From Holdemania massiliensis (GTDB lineage Bacteria; Bacillota_I; Bacilli_A; Erysipelotrichales; Erysipelotrichaceae), in NCBI RefSeq assembly GCF_022440805.1, contig NZ_JAKNTK010000001.1, forward strand, positions 2,666,001-2,730,000: a DNA stretch of 64,000 nucleotides. The letters are read 5' to 3'. Within the stretch, counting starts at the first letter, position 1; the number at the start of each line of letters is the position of its first letter. The notes below the pieces were generated by a model. That model saw only the letters and a program-made list of their open reading frames with translations, did not search any database and was not told where the DNA came from. Of the stretch, positions 8,365 to 16,088 are shown piece by piece. A program made the translations under genes and the position numbers.

Positions 8365-8429
8365 ATTGTATCCCATTTCGCAAACACCTTTGTAAACCGC
8401 CCGTTAAGAGTTGTTTAAGTTTAAATCAA
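8365..8429 (-). promoter_or_regulatory. PhoP-type promoter of the phnG operon
   Basis: Minus-strand hexamers TTGATT (8424-8429), TTAAAC (8413-8418), TTAACG (8402-8407) and TTTACA (8391-8396) start exactly 11 bases apart. A good -10, TACAAT, lies at 8365-8370, about 20 bases downstream of the last hexamer, with no ordinary -35. This is the layout of PhoP-activated promoters in Bacillus. Transcription would start about 25 bases before phnG. Confidence 0.65.
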
Positions 8430-8702
8430 CGCTTCCCGCTGACAAACGGGAGTGTGAAAAATGAAAGCGCTTGGCTTGGAATTGTGTAGATTGATGAAAG
8501 TAGATAACAGCCAGCCTTTGCGGACTCTTTGCCATTTTGTTTCTTTTTCTTAACATTTTATTCGCGTCAGCCAGGTTAAAAGAGCATGATACTTTACTGG
8601 AACGATTCAGTTTCATCCGTTGAATAAGTTTGAGTAAACATGACTTTCGTTTTTTTGTGCACAAATTCAGTCAGCTGTGCAGGAGCTAGAGTCTGAGAAA
8701 GA
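8430..8702. other. Intergenic region between phnG and the reductase gene
   Basis: No supported gene. It holds one copy of a 22-bp repeat (8540-8561) and a palindromic TGTGCACA near 8656. The remaining sequence is AT-rich with no recognised element. Confidence 0.6.
8540..8561 (+). repeat. 22-bp direct repeat, left copy
   Basis: An exact 22-base match to positions 11313-11334 in the same orientation; the core is CTTTTTCTTAACATTTTAT. The two copies enclose the exported reductase and TetR genes. Confidence 0.8.
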
Positions 8703-8731
8703 TTGATAATGAGAAGACCGTTTTCTATAAT
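8703..8731 (+). promoter_or_regulatory. Promoter of the FMN/FAD reductase gene
   Basis: TTGATA (8703-8708), a 17-base spacer and TATAAT (8726-8731) form a near-consensus sigma-A promoter about 40 bases before the start codon. Confidence 0.7.
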
Positions 8732-8772
8732 GAATTATGAAAGGAAAGTAAGTTTTCAAAGAGGATGGAAAA

Positions 8773-10488
8773 ATGAAAAGAATGATAAGTATGCTTCTTC
8801 TGGTACTGCTGACGTTAAGCGGCTGTACCAATACAAATGCTCCTTCAAGTCCAGAGAATCCAGCATTAAAAGGAATGACGGATGGGGTTTATGAGGGAAC
8901 CGGCGTTGGATATGGCGGACCGGTAAAAATTGAACTGACCATCGAAGCTGGCAAAATGTCCGATATTCAGATTATCGAAAGTCATGAATCATCACCAGTA
9001 CAGGGAAGAATGCTGGCCGTGATTAAAGAGAGAATATTAGACGCACAGACTCCAATTGTCGACAATGTGACGGCTGCAACATTTTCTTCTTATGCAGTAA
9101 AAGCCGCTGTTGCAGAAGCAGCAAAACAAGCTGGAACGGATTTTGGTGAAATTACAATGACGACTTCCGGACCTGTTGCAGAACAGAAACAGGGTGAAGA
9201 TGTAAAAACACAGGTCGTCATTATTGGAGGGGGACCCGCAGGATTAGCAGCAGCAATCGCAGCGAAAGAAAGCGGCGTCAACGATGTGATTGTTGTTGAA
9301 AAATTAGATATTTTAAGCGGCAACGGAAAATTCGATATGAGTTTCTTTGACGTCATTAACTCGAAGAAACTTCAGGAACAGAATAAAGTTGTAAGCAAAG
9401 AGGAATTTATTGAAAGCAAATTAAAAAGCAGCATGGACTCACCCGCAAGAATAGAACGTTGGGCAGAGGAAGCCTGGGATCTGGATGCTTGGTTAAGAAG
9501 TTTTGGGGTTGAGCTTAACAGTAATTCCGGGACTACACACCAGGCAGAAGATGATGCCTACGGCGGAGAAGCCATTCAGGATGGAATGGAAGCTTACATA
9601 AAAAAATTAAATGTTGATGTCCGGACCGGAACGCAAGGCACTGATTTGATTTTTGAAGGAAAGAAAGTCACGGGAGTTAAAGTTGAATCAAAAACCAAAA
9701 AATATAACATTCTCGCAGATGCAGTAATAGTCGCTACCGGAGGATTCTGCACAAACAAAGAAATGCTTGCTGAATACGCGCCGGGCTACGAAATCCTCAA
9801 TACATCCAATCAGATTGGAACAACAGGTGACTTTGTTAAAATCTTTGAAGCTAACGATATTCAGTTAAGCAACATGGATCAGGTCAGTGTATTTAAAACT
9901 ATTTTAAAGCCGCGCCGCGATTTGACAGGAGCCGGCGGAGGCGGAGATGGATTTCTTTTTATAAATGAGAACGGTGAACGTTTTATTGCCGAGAACAGTT
10001 CTGGTCTGGATCTGGCGAAAACGATCCTAGAACAGGAAAAATGCTTTTACTTCTTTGATCAACGGGTGCTTGACACGACATTCCGATTACAGAAACATGT
10101 AAAATTAGGTTATTATCTACAGGCTGATACGCTTGACGAAATGGCTGAATTAATGGGCGTTCCTGCAGAGAACCTGAAAGCAACAATTGATACTTATAAC
10201 AAAGCTATTAAAGGGGAAGGCGAAGATCCTTTCCGTGATACTCCATTTACGATTGAAATGAGTGAAGAAGGCCCTTACTTTGCTGCAATGGTTGAATCTG
10301 CAGCCCATATGACAAAAGGCGGCGTTCTAGCCAACGAAAATGCACAAGTTCTTTATAACGATAATACCCTTGTTGAAGGGTTGTATGCTGCTGGTGAAGT
10401 AACCGCAACCAGCGGAGCTTATTCAACCGCGGTCATGTTCGGACGCGTTTCCGGAACGGAAGCTGCAAAATACGTATTAAACAAATAA
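8773..10488 (+). CDS. Exported FMN-binding, FAD-dependent flavocytochrome c-type reductase (lipoprotein)
   Basis: A 571-residue protein. A lipoprotein signal (LLLTLSGC-like, Cys17) is followed by an FMN-binding domain (about residues 35-110) with YEGTGVGYGGPVKIELTIEAGKMSDIQI and a VTAATFSS motif. In this family the threonine of such a motif receives FMN covalently through ApbE. From about residue 140 comes an FAD domain with VVIIGGGPAGLAAAIAA and, near the end, LYAAGEVTATSGAY. Relatives reduce fumarate, urocanate, acrylates or other alkenes outside the cell as terminal electron acceptors. No heme motif is present. The fumarate-binding arginine block RLGGN is missing, so fumarate is unlikely. 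The start follows AGAGGATGG. The gene and the next one are more AT-rich than their neighbours. Confidence 0.85.
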   Translation: MKRMISMLLLVLLTLSGCTNTNAPSSPENPALKGMTDGVYEGTGVGYGGPVKIELTIEAGKMSDIQIIESHESSPVQGRMLAVIKERILDAQTPIVDNVTAATFSSYAVKAAVAEAAKQAGTDFGEITMTTSGPVAEQKQGEDVKTQVVIIGGGPAGLAAAIAAKESGVNDVIVVEKLDILSGNGKFDMSFFDVINSKKLQEQNKVVSKEEFIESKLKSSMDSPARIERWAEEAWDLDAWLRSFGVELNSNSGTTHQAEDDAYGGEAIQDGMEAYIKKLNVDVRTGTQGTDLIFEGKKVTGVKVESKTKKYNILADAVIVATGGFCTNKEMLAEYAPGYEILNTSNQIGTTGDFVKIFEANDIQLSNMDQVSVFKTILKPRRDLTGAGGGGDGFLFINENGERFIAENSSGLDLAKTILEQEKCFYFFDQRVLDTTFRLQKHVKLGYYLQADTLDEMAELMGVPAENLKATIDTYNKAIKGEGEDPFRDTPFTIEMSEEGPYFAAMVESAAHMTKGGVLANENAQVLYNDNTLVEGLYAAGEVTATSGAYSTAVMFGRVSGTEAAKYVLNK

Positions 10489-10494
10489 CTACGG

Positions 10495-10522
10495 AGCCTC
10501 CTTCAAAGGGAGGCTTCTTTTT
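10495..10522 (+). terminator. Terminator after the reductase gene
   Basis: AGCCTCC and GGAGGCT pair around a short loop and are followed by TCTTTTT. Confidence 0.85.
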
Positions 10523-10664
10523 AGGCTTGTCCCTGTCTTAAATTCAGGAACTATGTTTTTATCCAGATTAAAAGGGGATACGATGCTGTTTCGGATGATT
10601 GCCGCTTACTTTCTAATACATAAATGATAAAATAAAAACGATGGAATAGATGGGAAGTGAAACT

Positions 10665-11222
10665 ATGCCGCATAAATTGACACCAATTCATCAAGCTTTT
10701 TTTAACTTACTAAAGAAGAAGAAATATTCCGAAATCTCGATTGCTGAAATCGCTGCCTATGCTCATATTGGACGAAGGACTTTTTATTTGCATTATGAAA
10801 ATAAACTGCAGTTATATGATGAACTTTTAGGTGATTTTATTGAGTATCATATCAATCCATTCATTTTCAGTGACACGGCAGAAAATAATTTGCGGGATAA
10901 ACTCAGAATAGTAATACAGGAAATTGATAAATTTATGGACGTTGCCCTTTGCCTGTTTGATCCTGACTGTCCAAAAACCGCAGATAGTCATCTGATGACA
11001 CTCCTCGATGAACAGCAAAAAAAGCATGAAAATGAGGGCTTCTTTCTGCGCAGATTTGAAAATCCGAAAACTCAGCGGCATTATAATCACCTAATTTGTG
11101 AAAATCTAATTTCAAACATCTATTTTATATTGGAAAATCGGGATATGGACCGCGAAGCATTACTGGATGAAATGTGCAAGGCGCTAGATACAATATCTCA
11201 GTATTATCGAATTTCTGCCTGA
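10665..11222 (+). CDS. TetR family transcriptional regulator
   Basis: A 185-residue regulator. The N-terminal helix-turn-helix reads KKKYSEISIAEIAAYAHIGRRTFYLHY, a standard TetR recognition region. The rest is a ligand-binding helical domain resembling the DhaS/TetR_C families. I prefer the ATG at MPHKLTP because GGGAAGTG precedes it; an ATG 15 bases upstream is possible. It lies in the same orientation directly after the reductase, with a terminator between. It is the likely regulator of the reductase, perhaps sensing its substrate. Confidence 0.82.
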   Translation: MPHKLTPIHQAFFNLLKKKKYSEISIAEIAAYAHIGRRTFYLHYENKLQLYDELLGDFIEYHINPFIFSDTAENNLRDKLRIVIQEIDKFMDVALCLFDPDCPKTADSHLMTLLDEQQKKHENEGFFLRRFENPKTQRHYNHLICENLISNIYFILENRDMDREALLDEMCKALDTISQYYRISA

Positions 11223-11242
11223 TCATGTAAATTATTGAGAAG

Positions 11243-11281
11243 CAGAGTTATTTTAATCTCTGATGAAAAACTCTGTTTTTA
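11243..11281 (+). terminator. Terminator after the TetR gene
   Basis: CAGAGTT (11243-11249) pairs with AACTCTG (11269-11275), followed by TTTTTA. The loop is long (19 bases). Confidence 0.65.
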
Positions 11282-11312
11282 CTTTGTGCAGATTTTCAAT
11301 CTTGCTAGTTTA

Positions 11313-11334
11313 TTTCTTTTTCTTAACATTTTAT
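11313..11334 (+). repeat. 22-bp direct repeat, right copy
   Basis: Identical to 8540-8561. It ends just before the lipoprotein gene that follows. Confidence 0.8.
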
Positions 11335-11395
11335 GAATTCTGATTTTCAGCTTCAATTTCCTGCTAAAATTAAACTAGAAAGGCAGATGATCACG

Positions 11396-12121
11396 ATGAA
11401 TTTCATAGAAAAAGGCACTGCGGGCATACTCTGCTTGACTCTGCTTGGAGCCTGTTCCTTTAGAACCGCCTCCGATGATCTTAAGGGTTCCAAGCCATTG
11501 GATGGGGATCCTTGTCTTTATACGGATGCTTACGCAGAGCTGGATCCGCAGACGATTGAGCTTCAGGAAAGACAGGTTGAACTCATGCCGGAAGCGTTCA
11601 CTGCTGAAACCCTGGCCGCACAGAGCACCGATATCGTACTGGCTTCTGTATGTTCGATTACCGGAGGCAGTAATTTCAATGAAGCAGCGCAAAGCTACGT
11701 TTCGCCATTTACGCGGGGACAGCTGAAAATTATCAGAAGTCTGAAAGGCAGCCTGGAGGAAAATCAGATCGTCGCTTATGCCCGTCCCGGCGGGATCGTC
11801 AGTCACGCGGACTGGCTTTTGGCCAACCCTGCATCAAATCACGTAAAAACAGATCAGCCTGAACCCGCTTATATTTATGAAAAGATCGCAGAGGACATCG
11901 ACGTGGAAGTTGGAAAAGCTTATCTTCTCTATCTGTCCCGTTCCGATGAAACTGCGCTGGATCCTGATGCTTATACCATCCTGGGCTATCAGGGAGGGAT
12001 GCGCGAAATTCAAAGCCGAGGTCAGGCTGAAATTTCAGCGGAAACACCGCTTTCTCAAATTGAAGTGTACTCCAATGTGGATCAGCGCTGGGAACGGCTG
12101 GATTCCTATTTCCCTGATTGA
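11396..12121 (+). CDS. Putative lipoprotein of unknown function
   Basis: A 241-residue protein with a lipoprotein signal ending LTLLGAC. The mature part is acidic and mostly extracellular, with IVLASVCSITGG, RGQLKIIRSLKGSL and GKAYLLYLSR stretches that look like beta-sandwich segments. I do not recognise a family with certainty. GAAAGG sits 3 bases before an ATG at 11387 and 12 before the ATG at 11396, so the start is uncertain by three codons. It stands alone between the reductase module and the CarD-like gene. Confidence 0.65.
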   Translation: MNFIEKGTAGILCLTLLGACSFRTASDDLKGSKPLDGDPCLYTDAYAELDPQTIELQERQVELMPEAFTAETLAAQSTDIVLASVCSITGGSNFNEAAQSYVSPFTRGQLKIIRSLKGSLEENQIVAYARPGGIVSHADWLLANPASNHVKTDQPEPAYIYEKIAEDIDVEVGKAYLLYLSRSDETALDPDAYTILGYQGGMREIQSRGQAEISAETPLSQIEVYSNVDQRWERLDSYFPD

Positions 12122-12297
12122 TTTCCGATAACTCTAATTTCGCTAATAAAAGAAGACGCCTAACGGCGATGAACATTAACAATCCGGTTTATCCGGGAAT
12201 CGCCTTTCCTGCCCACCCAACGATTTTACTTACGAAAATCCCTTAAAAATGGTAAAATAGAAGTAACCATTGACCTTTTGAAAGGGGAGTGAGTCTC

Positions 12298-12792
12298 ATG
12301 TTTCAAGTTCAAGATTATGTCCGGTATGGCGCGCGAGGTATTTTTCAGGTTGAAGAAATAATCAAAAAAGAACTGCGGCCACGGCATAAGGAAATCTGTT
12401 ACGTACTCAATTCTGTTTATGGAATTAATACGAAGATCGTGACCCCAGCTTCTAATCCCATGCTGCGGCCTGTTATGAAGCGGGAAGAGATCGAGCAGAT
12501 GATCGAAGAAATGCCGCGTTTGGAGTCTGAGTGGATTGATGATAAACGCACTCGGGAAGAGGTCTACCGCAAGATTTTGGCTGAAGGCGACGGCCGGAAG
12601 CTGGCACAGCTGATCAAATCCATCTATACGCAGAAACAGGATAAACTGCGGGACCGAAAATCCATTTCCCGCAGCGATGCTGAAATTTTAGAACAGGCAG
12701 AAGAGCTGCTTCATGAAGAAATTTCCCTGTCTTTTCAAATAAAAAAAGAAGAGGTCGCTGACTACCTCCTCTGTCGATTAAAAGATCAATAA
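12298..12792 (+). CDS. CarD-like / TRCF RNA-polymerase-interacting domain regulator
   Basis: A 164-residue protein beginning MFQVQDYVRYGARGIFQVEEI, the typical start of the CarD_TRCF domain that binds the RNA polymerase beta subunit. The C-terminal half is helical and charged, as in other CarD-type proteins. It probably modulates promoter opening or stability. AAAGGGGAG precedes the ATG with good spacing; a GTG three codons upstream lies inside that site. It is monocistronic with a strong terminator behind. Confidence 0.8.
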   Translation: MFQVQDYVRYGARGIFQVEEIIKKELRPRHKEICYVLNSVYGINTKIVTPASNPMLRPVMKREEIEQMIEEMPRLESEWIDDKRTREEVYRKILAEGDGRKLAQLIKSIYTQKQDKLRDRKSISRSDAEILEQAEELLHEEISLSFQIKKEEVADYLLCRLKDQ

Positions 12793-12796
12793 ATCA

Positions 12797-12842
12797 GTTC
12801 ACGGAAAAATTGCGTCTGACGCAGGATTTTCCGTTTTTTTAT
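12797..12842 (+). terminator. Terminator after the CarD-like gene
   Basis: ACGGAAAA pairs with TTTTCCGT, with an inner TGCGTC/GACGCA helix, followed by a run of T. It also overlaps the end of the convergent XRE gene. Confidence 0.85.
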
Positions 12843-13117
12843 GCCCGGAAGACGGATTTTTTTCGTTCTTCATCCTCTTCTTCAAAAGCATAATCATTCA
12901 GCTCTGGGAAATCCAGAAACTCGGTCAGCGTCATATTAAAACCCAGTGCGATGTGATGCAGCGTGCTGATGCGAGGATCTTTTGTGTTGCCCCGCATGAT
13001 GTTATCCAGCGTCGATTGGCGCAGAGAGGACATTTTCGCTAAGCGGTGAATAGTGATTCCACCTCGTTGGCGGCACAAAGTTTTGATTCGATTTACAAGC
13101 ATCTGCGAATATTCCAT
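12839..13117 (-). CDS. Small XRE family transcriptional regulator
   Basis: A 92-residue protein with a Cro/CI-type helix-turn-helix: VNRIKTLCRQRG, ITIHRLAKMSSLRQSTL, then ISTLHHIALGFNMTLTEFLD. The acidic tail is short. The start at MEYSQMLV is chosen for the GAGAGGGG eight bases upstream; the frame continues further upstream without a site. No partner gene is adjacent, so targets are unknown. Confidence 0.8.
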   Translation of the reverse strand: MEYSQMLVNRIKTLCRQRGGITIHRLAKMSSLRQSTLDNIMRGNTKDPRISTLHHIALGFNMTLTEFLDFPELNDYAFEEEDEERKKSVFRA

Positions 13118-13611
13118 AGACAATTCCCCTCTCCTTGTTGATTTACTTGAAAAAGACTCGATTTCTATCATATCAAGTAAACGGTTCAATTATACCCGTA
13201 TTCGGTTAATTCACCACTTTCCCTGCTCAAAAAACAAGAAGGATTCTGAAAATATTTTCAATTCAGCCGACTTTGTTCTCCTGACGTAAAAAGATTAGCC
13301 TGCCGTTCCAAAGATGAACATGCAAGATTTTTCCATCAAGTTCCCAAACAAGCTGCAATCTGCTGAATCTCATCGCGAAAAAGACACTTGATTTTGTCCC
13401 CCATCCTCTCTTTAGCATTCTCACTAAAAAGGATCCGGTTGATTTAAGCTGTGCCGTTTATCTGCTTTCTGACCGTGCGTGCAGTCAGTTTGAAAAAAAA
13501 CCGGTGCATTTTGCATCAACACATCGGCTTCTTCATTTGACCACACAGGTCATATTCAGTTGTAGGAGATTGCGGACAATCCGCAAATCGGCAAAGCAAT
13601 ATAAAGTAAAT
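13118..13611. other. Intergenic region between XRE and AraC-GyrI genes
   Basis: About 490 bases without a supported gene. A hairpin TTGCGGA/TCCGCAA lies at about 13570-13586. A weak minus-strand terminator (13495-13540, CCG...CGG then eight T) may end the AraC-GyrI gene. Nothing else is recognised. Confidence 0.5.
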
Positions 13612-14544
13612 TTATTTCTTTAATATAGGCACCCACATTCTAAATCCGTCGGGAACACCCCCCTGCTCAAACCATCTTTCAGAAAAAATGTGTTCTTCGA
13701 AGAAAATACCTTTGCCACAGTCAAACTCATACTGATCTGTTTTATTCATAAATTCAACAAAGGACTCCGATGCTTTCATCATGCTAAGGGCTATATCCAA
13801 GTCTCCGTTTTCATCGTATTGGTTCAATACAACATCATTAACCAAAAACAGACCTTCTGGAGCCTCTTCAACTTGAAGTCCATGAAATACCTCTTTTTCA
13901 CATTCATCTCCTATCAAAAACATCATAGCTACATAAGGATGCGTTTCCAGTTCAGAAGCATTTTGATGTGGAGCTCCATTGGGATGATGACCGATTGGCG
14001 CGAATCCCACATAGCGTCTGCCTGTTCTGTCACTCATATTCTCAATGCACCATTCAGACATAAGTCCCCATGCTGCACTCTCGGGATTTTCGCAGTCTAC
14101 CCTAAATGCAATGACTTTCTCCTTGTGATGTTCTTCAATTTTGACGATAGGTGTTTTGTTCATAATCAATTCTCCTCCTCTAAGGCTAACTTCAATAGAA
14201 AGCTTGGGAAAACAAAAATCAGAACCATTTTGCCGTATTTCGCTGGGCTTCATTCCAGTCAGCTTTTTTACTGAGCGACTAAATGCAGCCGCCGAATCGT
14301 AGCAATATTTCGCCGCTATATCAATAATTCTTTCATCAGTATTACAGAGGTCAAAAACTGCACCGTCCATTCTTCTTTGTCTGACATATTCAGAAAAAGT
14401 CATATCTGCGACAAGAAGAAAAAAGCGCTGAAAACTGCTCCTTGACATTCCTGCACATTGCGATGCCTGATCAAAATCAATCGCTTCCAAAATATGTGCT
14501 TCCACATATTCGATTGCATTTGTTAATCCTTGAAAATAGTTCAT
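13612..14544 (-). CDS. AraC family regulator with GyrI-like effector-binding domain
   Basis: A 310-residue protein. Residues 1-105 form an AraC-type double helix-turn-helix (VEAHILEAIDFDQASQCAG, IIDIAAKYCYDSAAAFSRSVKKLTG). The rest matches the GyrI-like/BmrR effector-binding fold that holds small hydrophobic or cationic ligands. This is the Rob/SoxS-GyrI architecture, with the DNA-binding domain first. The ATG follows AGGTG with seven bases. No transporter is adjacent, so the ligand is not suggested by context. Confidence 0.85.
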   Translation of the reverse strand: MNYFQGLTNAIEYVEAHILEAIDFDQASQCAGMSRSSFQRFFLLVADMTFSEYVRQRRMDGAVFDLCNTDERIIDIAAKYCYDSAAAFSRSVKKLTGMKPSEIRQNGSDFCFPKLSIEVSLRGGELIMNKTPIVKIEEHHKEKVIAFRVDCENPESAAWGLMSEWCIENMSDRTGRRYVGFAPIGHHPNGAPHQNASELETHPYVAMMFLIGDECEKEVFHGLQVEEAPEGLFLVNDVVLNQYDENGDLDIALSMMKASESFVEFMNKTDQYEFDCGKGIFFEEHIFSERWFEQGGVPDGFRMWVPILKK

Positions 14545-14859
14545 TCTTATCACCTGGAATTGATTATACCATGCCAGTCTGCTTATTTCTTTGCAGGAAA
14601 AAGCAAATCTTGCATATTCTTACCTAATGTCTAAATCATTGATTCTATTCTCCATAACGAACTCCCTTTTCCGTTGAAAGGGAAGCCAGCTTACAAATAT
14701 ATTATACCTCTGCCCCCGATTCAATAACGATGCCACATGTACGTAAAAACGCCGCCTATGGTTTCCAAGGACAGCGTTTCGTCGTAGGTTGGCTCCGGTA
14801 TTTTTGATGAATAAGTTTCTTAAAACTTACAATCCGGGTCAAAGTTCAGCTTTTTCTGA
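14545..14859. other. Intergenic region after yhfW
   Basis: About 315 bases. It holds the AraC-GyrI promoter at its left end, a CCCTTT/AAAGGG hairpin at 14664-14682 and the probable end of the yhf transcript. No gene is seen. Confidence 0.5.
14745..14779 (-). terminator. Probable terminator of the yhf-type operon
   Basis: On the minus strand AAACGC and GCGTTT pair around a partly structured loop, followed by TTT. It lies about 80 bases past the yhfW stop. Confidence 0.5.
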
Positions 14860-16071
14860 TTATTGAAGGTATTGAAGATAGGAGGTTCCGTTTTCCGGAG
14901 CGCGGACGCCAAAGAAATCACAGCACGTGGCTCCGTTGTCAGACATCGTGCGCCGTGTACCGATCCGGACGCCGGATAAGCCCTTGCGATAGATCAAAAG
15001 CGGGACACACTCACGTGTATGCCGGCTGCTGCCGATATTCGGATCATTGCCATGATCCGCCTGAACGATCAGAATATCTTCCTCGGTTAACAACGGCAGG
15101 ATCCGCGCCAGTCCCGCATCCGCCTGTTTCAGGATCCGCACATATTCGGTACTGTCCTGCGAATGTCCGGCAAGATCTGTTTCCTGAACATTGGTGCAGA
15201 TAAAGCCCGTATCCATCTTCTGCAGTGCTTCATAGGTCAGCTGCAGGCATTCCTCAGTCGGCACACAGGATATACTCGTTCCCAAATCATTGGCGACAAT
15301 GTCCGCAACCTTGCCGATCAGCATGCATGGAATTTGCGCTCGGGTCAGAATCGTCGGAACCTGCACCTCTTTGTTGACGCCATAACCCAGATGACGGCAT
15401 TGATAGCCCTGTTCATAGGATTTGGATTTGGCTGAAGCGATGCCGATGAACCGTCCCTGCTTAATTTCTTCGGCCTGATAGAGATCCTGCATCGTATTGC
15501 CGGTTCCGCCGAAGACGATCACCCGGCCGACGGTGACCACCTCGCGCACCCGCTCGGCAATTTCAACCTCGGATTCAAAAGAGATGAAATCCAAAGGGGC
15601 TGTCACGTTGTAGCACATGCCCAAATCGGCTTCCAGATTATCCGCAATCGTGACGAATTCATCGCAGACGACATACCGCAAGTTCTGCCGCTGAATGATC
15701 TTGACCTGATGTCCATGATCTTTCAGATGTTGAGCGACAAGATCCACCTTTTGCTGGAAGGGATGCACCTCCGGTTGGCGGGGCAGCGTCCCCATGATTT
15801 CCTGATGTCCCATAAACGTATCCGCGCCGAAGTGCATCAGTTCACTCTTCCCAAAATTGGCTTGGGGATTGAATTTCATCTGGGCGCTTTCCGCTCCATA
15901 GGCATTCATCAGACCCAGTTTTTCCAGTGTGGGCAGCTTCAGCTCAGGATGATCGTGCAGGAGGCTGCGAAGCGTATTAGCCTTTTCATCGCCTGGCCGC
16001 ACGGCTTTGGCATCCGCCATCGCACCGATGCCGAAGCCATCCAGCACGATAATAATAAATCGTTTACTCAT
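14860..16071 (-). CDS. yhfW: YhfW-like phosphopentomutase-family metalloenzyme
   Basis: A 403-residue alkaline-phosphatase-superfamily protein resembling phosphopentomutase. It has FIIIVLDGFGIGAM at the N-terminus, GADTFMGHQEIMGT with the threonine expected to carry phosphate, and C-terminal metal ligands in ADHGNDPN and SSRHTRECVPLL. True phosphopentomutases move phosphate between C1 and C5 of (deoxy)ribose. YhfW of Escherichia coli is a divergent relative with unassigned substrate. The position as last gene of a yhf-type operon favours the YhfW assignment over housekeeping DeoB, as no nucleoside genes are nearby. Confidence 0.8.
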   Translation of the reverse strand: MSKRFIIIVLDGFGIGAMADAKAVRPGDEKANTLRSLLHDHPELKLPTLEKLGLMNAYGAESAQMKFNPQANFGKSELMHFGADTFMGHQEIMGTLPRQPEVHPFQQKVDLVAQHLKDHGHQVKIIQRQNLRYVVCDEFVTIADNLEADLGMCYNVTAPLDFISFESEVEIAERVREVVTVGRVIVFGGTGNTMQDLYQAEEIKQGRFIGIASAKSKSYEQGYQCRHLGYGVNKEVQVPTILTRAQIPCMLIGKVADIVANDLGTSISCVPTEECLQLTYEALQKMDTGFICTNVQETDLAGHSQDSTEYVRILKQADAGLARILPLLTEEDILIVQADHGNDPNIGSSRHTRECVPLLIYRKGLSGVRIGTRRTMSDNGATCCDFFGVRAPENGTSYLQYLQ

Positions 16072-16088
16072 GGCTGAATTCCTGCGTC

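Noticed and set aside
8462..8475. Possible catabolite-responsive element (TGAAAGCGCTT core)
   Set aside because: Only the left part fits the cre consensus; the last positions disagree, and the site is not placed at a promoter it would obviously control.
8404..8664. Minus-strand open frame of 86 codons upstream of phnG
   Set aside because: Covers the PhoP-type repeats and promoter region; lysine/arginine-rich low-complexity translation without a start signal.
13569..13588. Hairpin TTGCGGA/TCCGCAA as a terminator or attachment site
   Set aside because: No T run on either strand and no integrase or repeat partner nearby.
13690..14274. Plus-strand open frame of 194 codons
   Set aside because: Antisense to the AraC-GyrI regulator; its composition is a mirror of that gene and there is no start signal.
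14664..14682. CCCTTT/AAAGGG hairpin as a terminator
   Set aside because: Not followed by a T tract on either strand; the better candidate is at 14745-14779.
14860..16071. Housekeeping phosphopentomutase DeoB
   Set aside because: Family motifs fit, but the gene sits at the end of a yhf-type operon with no nucleoside genes, so the YhfW assignment is preferred.
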